Assembly (NCBI GenBank): GCA_012032285.1
Contig: JAAURJ010000002.1
Coordinates: 1-64,000, forward strand
DNA from: Sphingomonadales bacterium
Lineage (GTDB): Bacteria; Pseudomonadota; Alphaproteobacteria; Sphingomonadales; Sphingomonadaceae
Reading direction: 5' to 3'
Length of the DNA: 64,000 bases
The notes beneath the pieces were generated by a model. The model saw only the letters and a list, made by a program, of their open reading frames with translations, was not told where the DNA came from and did no database searches. Within the stretch, counting starts at the first letter, position 1, and every line of letters starts with the position of its first letter. The translations under genes were made by a program, and so were the position numbers. This document shows positions 44,439 through 56,500 of this stretch, one piece after another.

Positions 44439-45830
44439 ATGTCTTTCAACGACTATGTAATTGCGGATATCGGCCTTGCTAATTTTGGCCGTAAGGAATT
44501 GAATATTGCCGAAACTGAAATGCCCGGCCTAATGGCTCTGCGGCAGGAATATGGAGCGGCTCAACCGTTAAAGGGCGCACGGATTGTGGGGTCATTGCAT
44601 ATGACCATCCAAACCGGCGTTCTGATCGAAACGCTTGTTGCTTTGGGTGCGGAAGTCCGCTGGGCCACCTGCAATATTTTTTCGACGCAGGATCATGCTG
44701 CTGCGGCTATCGCGGCACAGGATATACCGGTCTTTGCGGTAAAGGGCGAAAGTCTTTCTGATTATTGGGACTATGTCGGCCGTATCTTTGATTGGGGTGA
44801 TGTTACCGCCAATATCATTCTGGACGATGGCGGCGATGCGACGGCATTTGCGCTTTGGGGTGCGAAGCTAGAGCGCGGCGAAAGCTTTGGCGAACCGGAA
44901 AATGAAGAAGAAGTGGAAATGCAGCGTGCGGTTAAGGAATTTGTCGCCCGCAAACCCGGCTATCTGACCGAAACGGTCAAAAAACTGCACGGCGTGTCGG
45001 AAGAAACAACCACTGGTGTTCACCGTCTATATGAAATTGCAAAGCGTGGCGAATTGCCTTTTCCGGCGATCAACGTGAATGACAGCGTCACCAAATCGAA
45101 GTTTGATAACCTTTATGGTTGCCGCGAATCTTTGGTCGATGCGATCCGCCGTGCCACTGACGTCATGCTGTCGGGTAAGGTCGCTTGCGTTGCCGGTTAT
45201 GGCGATGTCGGTAAGGGATCTGCGGCTTCGCTGCGTCAGGGCGGTGCTCGCGTGATGGTGACAGAAATCGACCCGATTTGTGCGCTGCAAGCGGCGATGG
45301 ACGGTTATGAAGTCGTCAGCATGGATGAAGCAGTTAAGCGCTGCGACATATTCTGCACCGCGACCGGCAATGCCGATGTTATCACCGCAGAACATATGAA
45401 AAATATGAAGCCGATGAGCATTGTATGCAATATCGGTCATTTTGACAGCGAAATTCAGATTAGCGCCCTGTCCAATTATGAATGGGACGAAATCAAACCC
45501 GGCACCGACATGGTGACTTTCCCGGATGGAAATAAAATCTTGATTTTGGCCAAAGGCCGTCTGGTCAATCTGGGCTGCGCCACTGGGCACCCTTCTTTCG
45601 TAATGTCGGCGAGCTTCACCAATCAGGTATTGGCGCAGATTGAGCTGTTCACCAAGGGCGATGCATATGAAAATAAAGTTTATGTCCTGCCCAAGCATCT
45701 GGATGAAAAGGTCGCCATGCTGCACCTTGAAAAGTTAGGCGCAACGCTCAGCAGTCTAAACGAAAAACAGGCCCGCTATATCGGTGTACCTGTGGAGGGG
45801 CCATTTAAGCCCGATCATTACCGTTATTGA
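44439..45830 (+). CDS. ahcY: Adenosylhomocysteinase (SAH hydrolase)
   Basis: AhcY splits S-adenosylhomocysteine into adenosine and homocysteine, clearing the product of all SAM-dependent methylations. The NAD site is '[20 protein letters not shown]', substrate motifs include '[11 protein letters not shown]' and '[20 protein letters not shown]', and the family C-terminus '[10 protein letters not shown]' is intact. The 463 residues fit the bacterial type with its insertion near residue 150. A palindrome upstream suggests control by SAH level. Confidence 0.97.
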   Translation: MSFNDYVIADIGLANFGRKELNIAETEMPGLMALRQEYGAAQPLKGARIVGSLHMTIQTGVLIETLVALGAEVRWATCNIFSTQDHAAAAIAAQDIPVFAVKGESLSDYWDYVGRIFDWGDVTANIILDDGGDATAFALWGAKLERGESFGEPENEEEVEMQRAVKEFVARKPGYLTETVKKLHGVSEETTTGVHRLYEIAKRGELPFPAINVNDSVTKSKFDNLYGCRESLVDAIRRATDVMLSGKVACVAGYGDVGKGSAASLRQGGARVMVTEIDPICALQAAMDGYEVVSMDEAVKRCDIFCTATGNADVITAEHMKNMKPMSIVCNIGHFDSEIQISALSNYEWDEIKPGTDMVTFPDGNKILILAKGRLVNLGCATGHPSFVMSASFTNQVLAQIELFTKGDAYENKVYVLPKHLDEKVAMLHLEKLGATLSSLNEKQARYIGVPVEGPFKPDHYRY

Positions 45831-45840
45831 TAATGTAATT

Positions 45841-45874
45841 GGTTGGGCGGCAATGTGCTGCCTAACCCATTTTG
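45841..45874 (+). terminator. Likely terminator after ahcY
   Basis: GGTTGGGCGGCA pairs over twelve positions (two G-T) with TGCTGCCTAACC around a three-base loop and is followed by CATTTTG. The T-run is short, so termination may be partial. Confidence 0.65.
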
Positions 45875-46036
45875 TTCAGGCTTGGGCGGAACGCTTTGCG
45901 TCATGGGCTTTGGAATCAAGCCGAGCCAAAAGTGCTTTTTCCCAAAAGCAAAAATTTGCTGCGTATACAAAGCGGCATTGCATCTTTTTGGGTAGCGGAT
46001 AGAAGCATATCCCATGTTTCGGGATTATCGCCACCA

Positions 46037-48379
46037 ATGAACGCAGACGGTCTTTCCACCGCGATTATCGGTCTGTTAATGGCTATATGGTTGGTCGCCG
46101 CGACGGTGGCGATATGGTATGGTCTTTCGCTGCGTAGGCGGGCATCCAAATCCTTGCGTCAAACCGCGCGTCTTGGCCGTTTACTGGAGACGGCACCTGC
46201 TGTTCCGGTGGTGGTGCGGGGGGACGGGCGGATCGAGGCTTCGGACCGTTTTTCCAGGCTTTTGGGCCTGAACCACAATGCCGAGACAATAAATGATCTG
46301 CAAAATGGCAAGGACAGCGGCATCGCGGATGATGATTTTGCCGGTTTGGATAGTAAAATCCGGGAGACACAGCGCACCGGCAGCAATTTTTCACAGGCAC
46401 TGCGTATCGCCGGATCAGAGCGCAGGATGCTGGTCATTGGCGGCATTGCCGATCCGGTTATTTACCCCAATGGCGCGGCATTGCTTTGGTTTTTCGATCT
46501 AACAGACAATTTGCGTGAATGGGAAAAGGTGAAGATTGAGGCGGAGGAGGCAAAGGCCGCTTTTGCTGCGATCAGCGGCCTTATCGAAGAAGCGCCAATG
46601 CCGATATGGCATCGCGGGCCAGATTATAGGCTTAATTTTGTCAACCGGGCTTATGTGAAGGCAGTCGGCGCGCATAATAATGTCGATGCGGTGGAGCAGG
46701 GCCTGGAGCTGATCGAAGAAAGCGACGGCCATAGCGAACAGGCATTTGCCGCCGCGGCCTATAAATCAGGTCAGGTGCAGGAACGCCATGTCTCTTCGAC
46801 ATTGGACGGAAACCGGCGTCAGATGCGGGTCTTTGATATACCGCTGGGCGCCGTTGGTGTCGGCGGGCTGGCCATCGACATACAAGAATTGTCGGATGCG
46901 CAGAGGCAATATCACCGTTTGTCGGAGGCGCAGCGCGGCCTGCTCGACATGATGTCGGCAGGTGTGGCGCAATTTGATGCCGATCGGACGCTAAGCTTTG
47001 CCAACCTGCCGTTTCAGCGGCTTTTTGCATTGCGCGATAATTGGCTATCGGACAGGCCCGAATTTGCCCGTCTGCTCGACCGGATGCGGGAGAATAGCAA
47101 AATTCCCGAAGTGCGCGATTTTCCCGAATGGCGGACTGAAAAGGAAAAATGGTTTCTGTCTGCCGATCCTGATGAGGAAAATTGGCTTTTGCCCGATGGC
47201 ACGCATTTGCGGGTTTTGGCACAGCCCATGCCAGGCGGCGGATTGCTGTTGATATTTGAAGATCGCACAGAACAGGCGCAATTGGCCAGTGCACGCGACA
47301 TATTATTGCGTGTGCGTACCGCGACATTTGACAATTTGTTTGAATCGGTCGCGGTTTTTGCCGCCGATGGTCGCCTGAGCATATGGAACCGGCGTTTTGC
47401 CGATATTTGGGGGTTGGAGGAGGAATTGCTCGCCCGCCATCCGCGGTTGGATGAATTGCTGCCAATATTGGCAAAGCTTCTTAAAAAACCGGCACAAATA
47501 TCGGTTGTTGCAGAAATTTTACGTATGACCACCGCGAATAGGGAGCAGCGCAAGAGCCGCGTTTCATTTGCCGATGGCCGGATATTCCAGATTTCAACTG
47601 TGCCCTTGCCCGACGGCAATGCGCTGTTCACCATGCTTGACATGACCGACAGCGTTGAGGTGGAGCAGGCTCTGCGCGAACGCAATGAGGCTTTGTCAGA
47701 AGCCGACGCAATGAAGAGCCGTTTCCTTGCCAATATGAGCTATGAATTCCGCACGCCATTGACCTCGATCAGCGGTTTTGCTGATCTGTTGAAGGCTGGC
47801 ATCGCCGGTGAGCTTAACGGACAGGCAATGGAATATATCGAGGCCATTTTGGCATCGGCGGAGCGCCTGTCGCAGCAGATCAACACCGTGCTGGACTATA
47901 GCCAAAGCCAGGTTGGCGCTTTGCCGATTGCAAAGGAGCCAGTTGATATTGCCGTTCTGCTTCAGGAGCTTGTCGCCAGCCATGGAGAATTTGCCGCCAG
48001 CAGGGGGATTGATCTGGCGCTGGATATGTCATCTGCGCCCGGTATCATTGAAGGTGATGGCCGCCGCCTGACGCAGACGATAGGCCATATCCTAGACAAT
48101 GCGCTGCGCTATAGCCGGGAGGATGGCCGGGTGATCATAGTCACCCAAAATCAGAAGAATGAGCTTGCGATCATCATATCAGATGATGGTCCGGGTATGA
48201 ATGAAAAGGCGCAGGCGGCTGTTTTTGATACTTTTTCTCGATCTAAAAATGGAGTAGGCGATAATGGCCTTGGCCTGCCGCTTGCTCGGCAATTGATTGA
48301 ATCGCATGGCGGGACGCTGGAATTATATTCGAAGGAAAACCAAGGGACCAGCGTCATTATGCGTTTGCCCAAAGCGTGA
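46037..48379 (+). CDS. divL: DivL-type PAS histidine-kinase homolog with tyrosine in the H-box
   Basis: One N-terminal membrane segment ('GLLMAIWLVAATVAIWYGL') is followed by several PAS-like domains, a DHp helix pair and an ATPase domain ('NALRYS', 'ISDDGPGMN', 'GLGLPLARQLIESHGG'). The phospho-acceptor histidine is replaced by tyrosine in 'FLANMSYEFRTPLTSI', as in Caulobacter DivL, which controls CckA and so CtrA. Its place directly before tsaE and the amgK-like kinase also matches the Caulobacter locus as I recall it. I place the start at 'MNADGLSTAIIGLLM', 55 codons inside the track ORF, because the preceding residues look non-coding. The 780 residues agree with DivL (769). Confidence 0.88.
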   Translation: MNADGLSTAIIGLLMAIWLVAATVAIWYGLSLRRRASKSLRQTARLGRLLETAPAVPVVVRGDGRIEASDRFSRLLGLNHNAETINDLQNGKDSGIADDDFAGLDSKIRETQRTGSNFSQALRIAGSERRMLVIGGIADPVIYPNGAALLWFFDLTDNLREWEKVKIEAEEAKAAFAAISGLIEEAPMPIWHRGPDYRLNFVNRAYVKAVGAHNNVDAVEQGLELIEESDGHSEQAFAAAAYKSGQVQERHVSSTLDGNRRQMRVFDIPLGAVGVGGLAIDIQELSDAQRQYHRLSEAQRGLLDMMSAGVAQFDADRTLSFANLPFQRLFALRDNWLSDRPEFARLLDRMRENSKIPEVRDFPEWRTEKEKWFLSADPDEENWLLPDGTHLRVLAQPMPGGGLLLIFEDRTEQAQLASARDILLRVRTATFDNLFESVAVFAADGRLSIWNRRFADIWGLEEELLARHPRLDELLPILAKLLKKPAQISVVAEILRMTTANREQRKSRVSFADGRIFQISTVPLPDGNALFTMLDMTDSVEVEQALRERNEALSEADAMKSRFLANMSYEFRTPLTSISGFADLLKAGIAGELNGQAMEYIEAILASAERLSQQINTVLDYSQSQVGALPIAKEPVDIAVLLQELVASHGEFAASRGIDLALDMSSAPGIIEGDGRRLTQTIGHILDNALRYSREDGRVIIVTQNQKNELAIIISDDGPGMNEKAQAAVFDTFSRSKNGVGDNGLGLPLARQLIESHGGTLELYSKENQGTSVIMRLPKA

Positions 48380-48386
48380 GGGGTAA

Positions 48387-48818
48387 ATGAAGGAAAAACG
48401 CTTCACAATTATCGATGAGGCCGCAATGCACGATTTTGGAGCGCAATTGGCTGGCGCGTTAAAGCCGGGCGATTGGGTTGCGATAAACGGCCCTTTGGGG
48501 GCAGGAAAGACGGTATTGTGCAAAGCGGTCATTCGGCATTTTGGCTATACTGGCGAGGTATCCAGCCCCTCCTATGCGCTCGTCCATCATTATGATGGTG
48601 CCGAAATGGACTTCCCGATCGTCCATGCTGACCTATACAGACTGAGTAATATCGAGGATTTGGAGGAATTGGGGCTTGATGATGGCCGTGATGACTGCAT
48701 AACATTGGTCGAATGGGCAGAGAAAAGCGGCGATTATTTTGGCGATGCCGATTTTGAATTGACGGTTATACCCTATGGTGAGGGCCAGCGGACAGTGATT
48801 TTGCTTCAAAGGAATTAA
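48387..48818 (+). CDS. tsaE: tRNA threonylcarbamoyladenosine biosynthesis ATPase TsaE
   Basis: TsaE works with TsaB and TsaD to make t6A37 in tRNA. Walker A is 'GPLGAGKTVLCKAVI', and 'VSSPSYALVHHYD', 'HADLYRL' and 'LVEWAEK' are the usual motifs. It starts seven bases after divL and is followed eight bases later by the sugar kinase gene. Confidence 0.95.
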   Translation: MKEKRFTIIDEAAMHDFGAQLAGALKPGDWVAINGPLGAGKTVLCKAVIRHFGYTGEVSSPSYALVHHYDGAEMDFPIVHADLYRLSNIEDLEELGLDDGRDDCITLVEWAEKSGDYFGDADFELTVIPYGEGQRTVILLQRN

Positions 48819-48826
48819 AGAAATTT

Positions 48827-49834
48827 ATGGGTGATATAAGTATGATGCTGCCGCCTGCCGGGTTGGATGAGTTTTTGGAGGAGCTTGGTTGGAACAATGC
48901 GGCGATCAGTCCGGTTGCAGGTGATGCATCCTTCCGCCGTTATTTTCGCGCCCAGAGAAAAGACGGTCGGCGTGCGATTATCATGGATGCTCCCCCCCCG
49001 CATGAAGACCCACGCCCCTTTATCGGATTGTCTAAATATTTGATCCAGTTGGGTTTTCGTGCACCTGCTATTTGGGGACAGGATCTTGAAAAGGGTATCG
49101 TTCTTCTTGAGGATTTTGGCGATGTGCAAATGCGTATGCATCTGGATGAGCATCCAGACGAAGAGTGGGACGTCTATAGGCAAGCCATAGATACGCTGAT
49201 CCAATTGTCTGACAAGCCGCCCGCGCCGGTGCCCCCTTATGATATGGACACCTATTTGCGCGAGGTTGGATTGCTGACTGAATGGTATATGCCGGCTATG
49301 GCATTACCAGTTGATCAGCAGGGATATGATACCATGTGGCGCAGCGCCCTTTTGCCCTTGGAGCAAGAAGCGCATAAGGTGACGGTGCTGCGCGATTATC
49401 ATTCTGAAAATATCATGCTGCTCGATAATGCACGCAAAGGCGCAGGGCAGGGCATTATTGACTATCAGGACGCGCTGGTTGGTCACCCCGCTTATGATCT
49501 GGTGTCGATATTACAAGACGCCCGCCGCGATGTCAGCCCGGAATTGGAAAATGAAATGTTATGTTATTATCAGGAGCAAACCGGTTTCGGCGATGATTTT
49601 GCCTATCATTATGCATTATTAGGGGCGCAGCGTAATACGAAGATTATTGGCATTTTCACGCGGCTGTGGAAACGTGATGGCAAGGCGCGTTATCTCGATT
49701 TCCTGCCGCGTATGTGGGGGCTGTTGCAACGCGATCTGGATCATCCGCGTCTTGGCATTTTGAAGGATTGGTTTGACCGCCATATCCCGGAACAGGTTCG
49801 GAAAAGCAGACCGGAAGGAGCGCCCCCGGCATGA
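48827..49834 (+). CDS. amgK: Anomeric MurNAc/GlcNAc kinase AmgK (aminoglycoside phosphotransferase fold)
   Basis: AmgK phosphorylates C1 of N-acetylmuramic acid in the wall-recycling route that bypasses MurQ. The fold is that of aminoglycoside kinases, with the catalytic loop 'LRDYHSENIMLL' and the metal site 'GIIDYQDALVGHPAYDLV'. The direct pairing with a MurU-like gene, whose start overlaps its stop, is the main evidence for this substrate. The 335 residues fit. A longer start with GTG is not needed. Confidence 0.88.
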   Translation: MGDISMMLPPAGLDEFLEELGWNNAAISPVAGDASFRRYFRAQRKDGRRAIIMDAPPPHEDPRPFIGLSKYLIQLGFRAPAIWGQDLEKGIVLLEDFGDVQMRMHLDEHPDEEWDVYRQAIDTLIQLSDKPPAPVPPYDMDTYLREVGLLTEWYMPAMALPVDQQGYDTMWRSALLPLEQEAHKVTVLRDYHSENIMLLDNARKGAGQGIIDYQDALVGHPAYDLVSILQDARRDVSPELENEMLCYYQEQTGFGDDFAYHYALLGAQRNTKIIGIFTRLWKRDGKARYLDFLPRMWGLLQRDLDHPRLGILKDWFDRHIPEQVRKSRPEGAPPA

Positions 49835-50559
49835 CCAAGACGGCTATGGTAATGGCGGCGGGGTTAGGCACGCGGATGCGGCCCTTAACCAATGACAGGC
49901 CCAAGCCCTTGGTAATGGTTGCCGGAAAGACATTGATCGACCATAGTCTCGATAAACTCCATGAAGCTGGAGTAAGTGATATTGTCGTCAATATCCATTA
50001 CCTGCCAGAGATGGTCACCGCGCATCTTGCGGAAAAAGCGATGGATTTCAAAATCACTATATCAGACGAGAGCGAACAGTTACTCGAAACCGGCGGCGGC
50101 TTGATTAAGGCGCTACCTTTTCTTGGGGAGGACCCGTTTTTCTGTATTAACAGCGATAATATCTGGACCGAAAATGGCGGCATAGCGCTTCAAAAACTGG
50201 TTGGGGCTTGGGATGCCGAGCATATGGATGCACTTTTGCTGGTAGTGCCTGTTGCCGGTGCCCATAATCATCAGGGCGCAGGAGATTTTTACCTTAGCGA
50301 AGATGGCAGGCTCGAACGGCGCGGGGAAAGGGAAAATGCACCATTCATTTACACCGGCATACAGATGATTAGCCACCGTTTGCTGCGTGATCCGCCAAAA
50401 GGCGCGTTTTCGACTAATATCCTTTGGACGCGGGCGATTGATGAAGGGCGGTTATACGGGTTTGTCCATAGCGGGGAATGGTTTGATATCGGATCGCCCG
50501 GCGCGATTGCCCCGACCGAGGCGCGTCTGGCGGAATTGGAACGGACGGTTCATGCCTGA
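49831..50559 (+). CDS. murU: N-acetylmuramate alpha-1-phosphate uridylyltransferase MurU
   Basis: MurU turns MurNAc-1-phosphate into UDP-MurNAc, completing the recycling route begun by AmgK. The nucleotidyltransferase signature is 'VMAAGLGTRMRPLTNDRPKPLV', followed by 'LLETGGGLIKALPFLG' and 'CINSDNIW'. The 242 residues match MurU. It overlaps amgK upstream and addB downstream by a few bases. Confidence 0.88.
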   Translation: MTKTAMVMAAGLGTRMRPLTNDRPKPLVMVAGKTLIDHSLDKLHEAGVSDIVVNIHYLPEMVTAHLAEKAMDFKITISDESEQLLETGGGLIKALPFLGEDPFFCINSDNIWTENGGIALQKLVGAWDAEHMDALLLVVPVAGAHNHQGAGDFYLSEDGRLERRGERENAPFIYTGIQMISHRLLRDPPKGAFSTNILWTRAIDEGRLYGFVHSGEWFDIGSPGAIAPTEARLAELERTVHA

Positions 50560-53556
50560 ACCAATACGGCCTTCGCTTTATACTTGTTTATTTGGTCAGG
50601 ATTTATGCGATTGCACCGTGGAGGCGATTTTGGCCCGCACGGGCGAAGATCCACTCCGTTTGAGTGAGGCAATATTACTGCTTCCCAATAACCGTGCGAT
50701 AAAAGCGATGACGGAGGCTTTTGTCCGAAAGGTTAAACCGGGCCTGTTGTTGCCGCGCATGGCCGCGCTTGGCGATCTGTCTTTGCATGATGCATTGGGG
50801 CCGTTATTTGACCCGCTGGATGCAGATGAGCCCATTCCGCCGGTGATTGAACCCATGGCTCGGTTGTTGCTGTTGGTGCGGTTGGTGATGGAACAGCGAA
50901 AGGCGGCGGGACAGAATATCACCGCTACCGAAGCATTAAAACTCGCCCGTTATCTGACGCAGGTGCTGGATGAGATTGAAGCTGCAAAGCTTCGGTTTGA
51001 CCGGTTTGACATCATCAAGCCCGATGGGCAGGATTTGAGCGGGCATTGGCAAAATAGCTATAAGCAGCTTTTGGAACTGGTCCCGTTATACCAAAAAAAA
51101 CTGGCGGAGATGGGCCGGATCGATGCGGCGCGGCGGCGCAATATACTGCTCGAAAACTTTGCCCATTCTCTTAAAGAAAACCGGCCTGACCGCTTCATCG
51201 TAGCGGCGGGCGTTTCCACGGATGCCCCCGCAATTGCTGCGGTTTTGAAACAAGTGGCTTTGCTGCCCAATGCGATGGTTATCCTGCCCGCACTCGATTT
51301 GGATATGCCGGACAAGGAATGGGAACAGATCGGTCCGCATCTGCCCATAAAGGGCGAGTTATTGTCCCGGCCTGGCCATGAAAGTCATCCGCAATATCAT
51401 CATAAATCGCTGCTCAATGCCATGGATTTCGGGCGGGGCGAGGTGCAGCCGTTGAAAAAGCGCAAGGCGGAAACGCGCACCGCCGAAACAATACGGCATA
51501 TATTCTGCCTGCCCGATGCTACCGCGCACTGGCAGTTATTAAAACCGGCACAAAAAAAGCTACCCCATGTAAGGGTAATGACCTGCGACGATAGCAGTCA
51601 GGAAGCATTGTCTATTGCAATTTTGATCCGGGGGGCATTGGAACATCCGGAAAGGCGCATTGCGCTGGTCACCCCAGACCGGGAACTTGCTATGCGAACT
51701 GCGGCGCAGCTGAAACGTTGGAATATCAATGCCGATGACAGCGCAGGCCGTCCGCTGGTGCAAAGTCCGCCTGCCTTGTTCATCATGGCGCTTTCCGAAT
51801 GCTTTGCAACCGGCTTTGCGCCAGTGCCTCTGCTTGCTGCGCTTAAACATCCGTTGGCACAGCAAGGGGAGGGGCGAACGCGGTGGCTGGATCAGGTGCG
51901 GCGGCTCGACCTTCTGTTGCGCGGACCGAATGAAGGGGTGGGCCTTTGCGCCATTACCGCTGCCATTGCCGCCGAAAAGGCCAAAGACGCAGGCGACCGG
52001 CGGATATTGGATCCTGATATTTGTGCGGCGTTGGAGCTATGGTGGGGGGAGGTTGCAGCGATACTCGCGCCGCTTGCAAAAGCGGCGGAAGGCGATTTGC
52101 CCGCGATATTGGCCGCGCTACAGACTGTTTCTGGAACGCTGAGCCATGATGCCCTGTGGAAGGGAAATGCCGGGCGGCAACTTGCCGGTTTTTTGAGGAT
52201 TTGGGCCAAAATAATCTGTCCATTATGGGCAGGCCGGTCGCAGAGGCGATACCGTCTATCCTGACCGAGTTGATGTCCGACCAAAGCGTGCGGCTTCCCT
52301 ATGGCGGGCACCCACGTATTGCCATTTACGGTTTGTTGGAGGCACGGTTGCAGAAGGCCGATATGGTGATTTGCGCCGGGCTGAATGAAGGGGTATGGCC
52401 GCAATTGCAAGCGCCCGATCCGTGGCTTGCTCCGAGGATACGGCGTGATTTGGGTCTGCCCGCTCCAGAGCGTAATATAGGTCTGTCTGCGCATGATCTT
52501 GCCAGCGCCTTGGGTGCGGGCGAAGTGGTGCTAAGCCGGGCGCGGCGGAACCGCGGCGGGCCGACTGTGGCTTCGCGCTTCTTACTGCGTATTCAATCAT
52601 TGCTGGGTCAGGGGTTGGCGGTGGAAGAGGAGGCGGTGCGGCTTTCGGCGCTGCTCGATAAGCCAGATGTTTATAGCCCGCCTTATTTCCGTCCTGCCCC
52701 TGTGCCCTCTTTGGAGCAGCGGCGCGTGGCGGTGTCGGTCACACAATTTGATGCCCTGAAATCCAATCCCTATTCCTTTTATGCGTCCAAGATTATGGGT
52801 CTGAATGTTCTCGATATGGTTGACGCCGAGCCAAGTCATGCATGGCGCGGGACGGTGATCCACCGGATATTGGAATATTGGCATAAGCAAGATGGCAGCG
52901 CCCCCGAAGCATTGATCCAGCGGGCGGAGGAACTGTTGTTGAACAAGGCGCTTAATCCCGCGCTGCGTGCCCTTTGGCAGCCGCGTATATCAAAGGCCTT
53001 GTGCTGGGTTGCCGAAGAAACACAGCGGCTTAATAACGAAGAGGGGCGCAGCGTTTTAATCTCCGAGGCAGACGGGGAGATGGCGCTTTGCGGCGTAAAG
53101 GTGCGCGGGCGGGCGGACCGGATTGACGCGCTACCCGATGGCAGCCTTGCGATTGTGGACTATAAAAAAGGCACCGCCCCAACGGCGGCAAAGGTTGCGG
53201 CGGGGTTTGCGTTACAACTTGGGCTGATCGGCATGATGGCGGAGAAGGGCGGGATAGCCGGGGTTAAGGGCAACGCCACCCAGTTTGAATATTGGAGCCT
53301 AGCCAAGGATAAGAGCGGATTTGGCGTGATCAAAAAACCGGTGAGCGATGTGATCAAGAAAAACACCATCCTTTCCAGCGAATTTGTGGACTTTGCCGAA
53401 GTGCAGGCGGCGGCTTTGCTCAACGCTTATATCAACGGCGATGCACCTTTTACAGCGATGCTGGAGCCTGCTTATGCCTATGGTGACCATGACCAGTTGA
53501 TGCGGTTGCAGGAATGGGACGGGCGTGAAGCGCAAAAGCAGGAAGATGAAGCATGA
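50552..53556 (+). CDS. addB: Double-strand break repair protein AddB (one frameshift)
   Basis: AddB is the partner of the AddA helicase-nuclease, the alphaproteobacterial counterpart of RecBCD. The two track ORFs join at the T-run 52189-52194: 'GRQLAGFF' then 'EDLGQNNLSIMGRPVAEA' if one T is restored. The start ATG reads 'MPEPIRPSLYTCL' inside the murU end. The C-terminal nuclease domain is seen in 'VRGRADRIDALPDGSLAIVD' with the YKKG of 'DYKKGTAPT'. The joined length is about 1001 residues, normal for this group. Confidence 0.92.
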
Positions 53557-56500
53557 GCGTCGCTACAAACAAAAAAAAGGAACCGCTCTATCCGCTGACC
53601 GATGGTCAAGAAGATGCGGTCCTGCCATCCGACAATATTTGGCTCAGCGCCTCCGCCGGAACAGGCAAGACACAGGTGCTGGCCGCGCGGGTGATCCGGC
53701 TTTTGTTGCAGGAAGATGTGCGGCCAGAAAACCTGCTTTGTATTACCTTTACCAAGGCAGGGGCGGCGGAGATGGCAGAACGGATCAACCGCCTGCTCGC
53801 GTCCTGGGTGCAAATGAAGGGCACGGAGCTGGGCGCTGATCTGATGGCATTGGGGGCTGATAATGGGCCTGCAACGCTGCTTCGTGCACGGCAGCTTTTT
53901 GCCCGCATATTGGATGCGCCGGGCGGAGGGCTACAAATCTTGACGATCCATAGCCTCTGCCAGTCGCTGCTGGGGAGTTTCCCCGAAGAGGCGGGGTTGA
54001 TTCCGGGTTTTGAACTGGTTGAGGGGCGCGAACGGGACGAGCTTTACCGCGAAGCGCTGCACGAAATGATCGTTGAGGCTGAGGTGCAGGGGCGCGATAA
54101 TTTGATCGGAAACTTGCAGCAAATGAGCCTTGATATGGGTGAGGACAGAGCGTTCAAATTTCTGCACCGCTGCGCTGCGCAGCCTGATGCGATGGCATGG
54201 GTGCCACAGGACCAAGGCGCACTTGTTTTGCCAGACGGATTGCCGGCGTGGCCTTCACTGGCAGCGTTCAGAATTACCTAGAGGAGATGCTGTCCGACAG
54301 CGTGATCGACCGCGCATCTATAAACGCACTCGCCGATATGAACCGGCAATGGGGCACAAAACGCGGCAATGAACGCGCGGATACAGTGGTGCAATGGCTG
54401 GCCATGGATATGCCCATGCGGGCGCAAAATTTTGGCCTGATCCGGTCCTGCTGGACAAATGGCAGTGGGGCGGCGCTGACTACATCCAAAAACTACACCC
54501 CGACCGACCCCGCTTATGCCGAAATAGCGCTGGCGCTTTATCAATGGACAGAGTCCATTGGGGGGCAAATCCAACTGGCCAAATATGCAGACAGGTTGGC
54601 CCCAGCCTTGCTGGCGGGCAAAGCCTTTGCTCTGAAATATCAGGAGTGCAAACAAGCGCGCGGACTGGTCGATTTTGATGATATGATCGGCAAAACAGCC
54701 GCGTTATTGTCTCAAGGCGGAATGGCGGATTGGGTGCGGTATAAACTGGACCGGCAATATGATCATATATTGATTGATGAGGCACAGGACACCAATGAAG
54801 CACAATGGGATATTGCCCGCGCACTGAGCGACGATTTTTTAGCGGTGCTGGCGGCAAGGGTGGCAAAAGCCGCACCATTTTTGCGGTGGGCGACTATAAG
54901 CAGGCGATTTTCGGCTTTCAGGGCACGGATCCCGAAAATTACCGTGCGGCAGGAGCGGATTTTGCCGAGAAGGTTGCCGAAACCGGTAAGGAGTTAAAAC
55001 GGCTCAACCTGTCGCGCAGTTTCCGTTCGGCAAAGCCAGTATTGGATTTTGTGAACAGCATCATTGACTGCGCCGGGGCCGAGGCATTTGGCATAGATGG
55101 TCAGATTGAGGATCATTATAGCAAGGGAAAGCCGGATATTGGCTCTGTAGAATTATTCCCCCCGGTTTTGCGCCCTGATGGCGACATTAATAGCGAGAAT
55201 GGCGAAAATTCCGCGGGTGACGAAGAAAAATGGCTTAGCGGTGAACAGCGCATCCTGTCGCATCGCCTTGCCGCTTATGTCCGCGATCTGGTCGATGAAG
55301 CGCCAGTTTTAGCCAGCACCAGCCAGCCGCTCGTTCCGGGCGATATTATGATCCTGCTCCGTAAACGCGGAGATATGGCAAGCTTTCTAGTCAGCCAGCT
55401 ACATGACAAAATGTGCCGGTCGCCGGTATCGACCGGCTGCGCCTTAGGCAGCCTTTGGCAGTGCAGGATATGCTATCGGTGATCCGCTTTGTTCTGCAAC
55501 CTGATGATGATTTAAGCCTTGCCAGCATTTTGGTGTCGCCGCTTATTGGCTGGTCGCAGAATCAACTGCTGAATCATGGCTATCGCGGGCCGGGGCATAA
55601 GGGCAAAAGCCTGTGGCAATATTTGAAATCGGGCGAAAAACATCCAGATGTGACGGCACCGTTATCCGGTCTGCTTGCCGCCACCGACTTTACTGGTATT
55701 TACCCCTTTTTGGAGGAGATATTATCTGGCCCAATGCAAGGCCGCCGTAAATTCATTGCCCGCATGGGTGAAGAAGTGCGCGTGCCATTGGATGAAATAC
55801 TCAACGCCGCAATCGAATTTGAACAAAGACGTGGCGGCACTTTGCAAAGCTTTTTGGCATGGTTTGAACGTGGTGATACCGAAATCAAACGCGAAGGTTT
55901 GTCCAGTAGCAATGAAGTAAGGGTGATGACCGTACATGGGGCCAAAGGCTTGCAAGCGCCCGTTGTGATAATGGCTGATATATTATCGGATCCCGATAGG
56001 AATAATGAACGCGATTATACGCTGGACCTAGCGGATGGCGGGAAAATCCCGCTATTACCAGTCAGCAAGGAATTCCAATCTGGGCGGCTTGGCGAAACAG
56101 TGGAGAAAAAACTGAAAGCCGACCTCGCCGAACATCATCGCTTGCTCTATGTGGCGATAACCCGGGCGGAAGAAAGGCTGGTGATGGCGGGTGCCATCAG
56201 AGCGCCGAATAAAGATGGCAGCTATCCAGAAAATAGCTGGTATCCACTATTGCTCCGCGCGATGGAAAATATGGGCTGTTGCTGGCAGGAGGAACCAGTT
56301 TTTGGTCAGGTCATGCGTTTCAGCGGCACCGGGCAAGCGTATATAAAAACGCAAAAGGAAAAAGATTTCAAAAAGGCCGCATTCGCCGAAATTCCCGCAT
56401 GGTTGAGCGCACCTGCACCAGCCGAGGAAAAACCGCCGCGTCCTCTTGCTCCGTCGCATCTGGACGATGATGATTATGGCGAGGCTCCGGCAGGAGTTGG

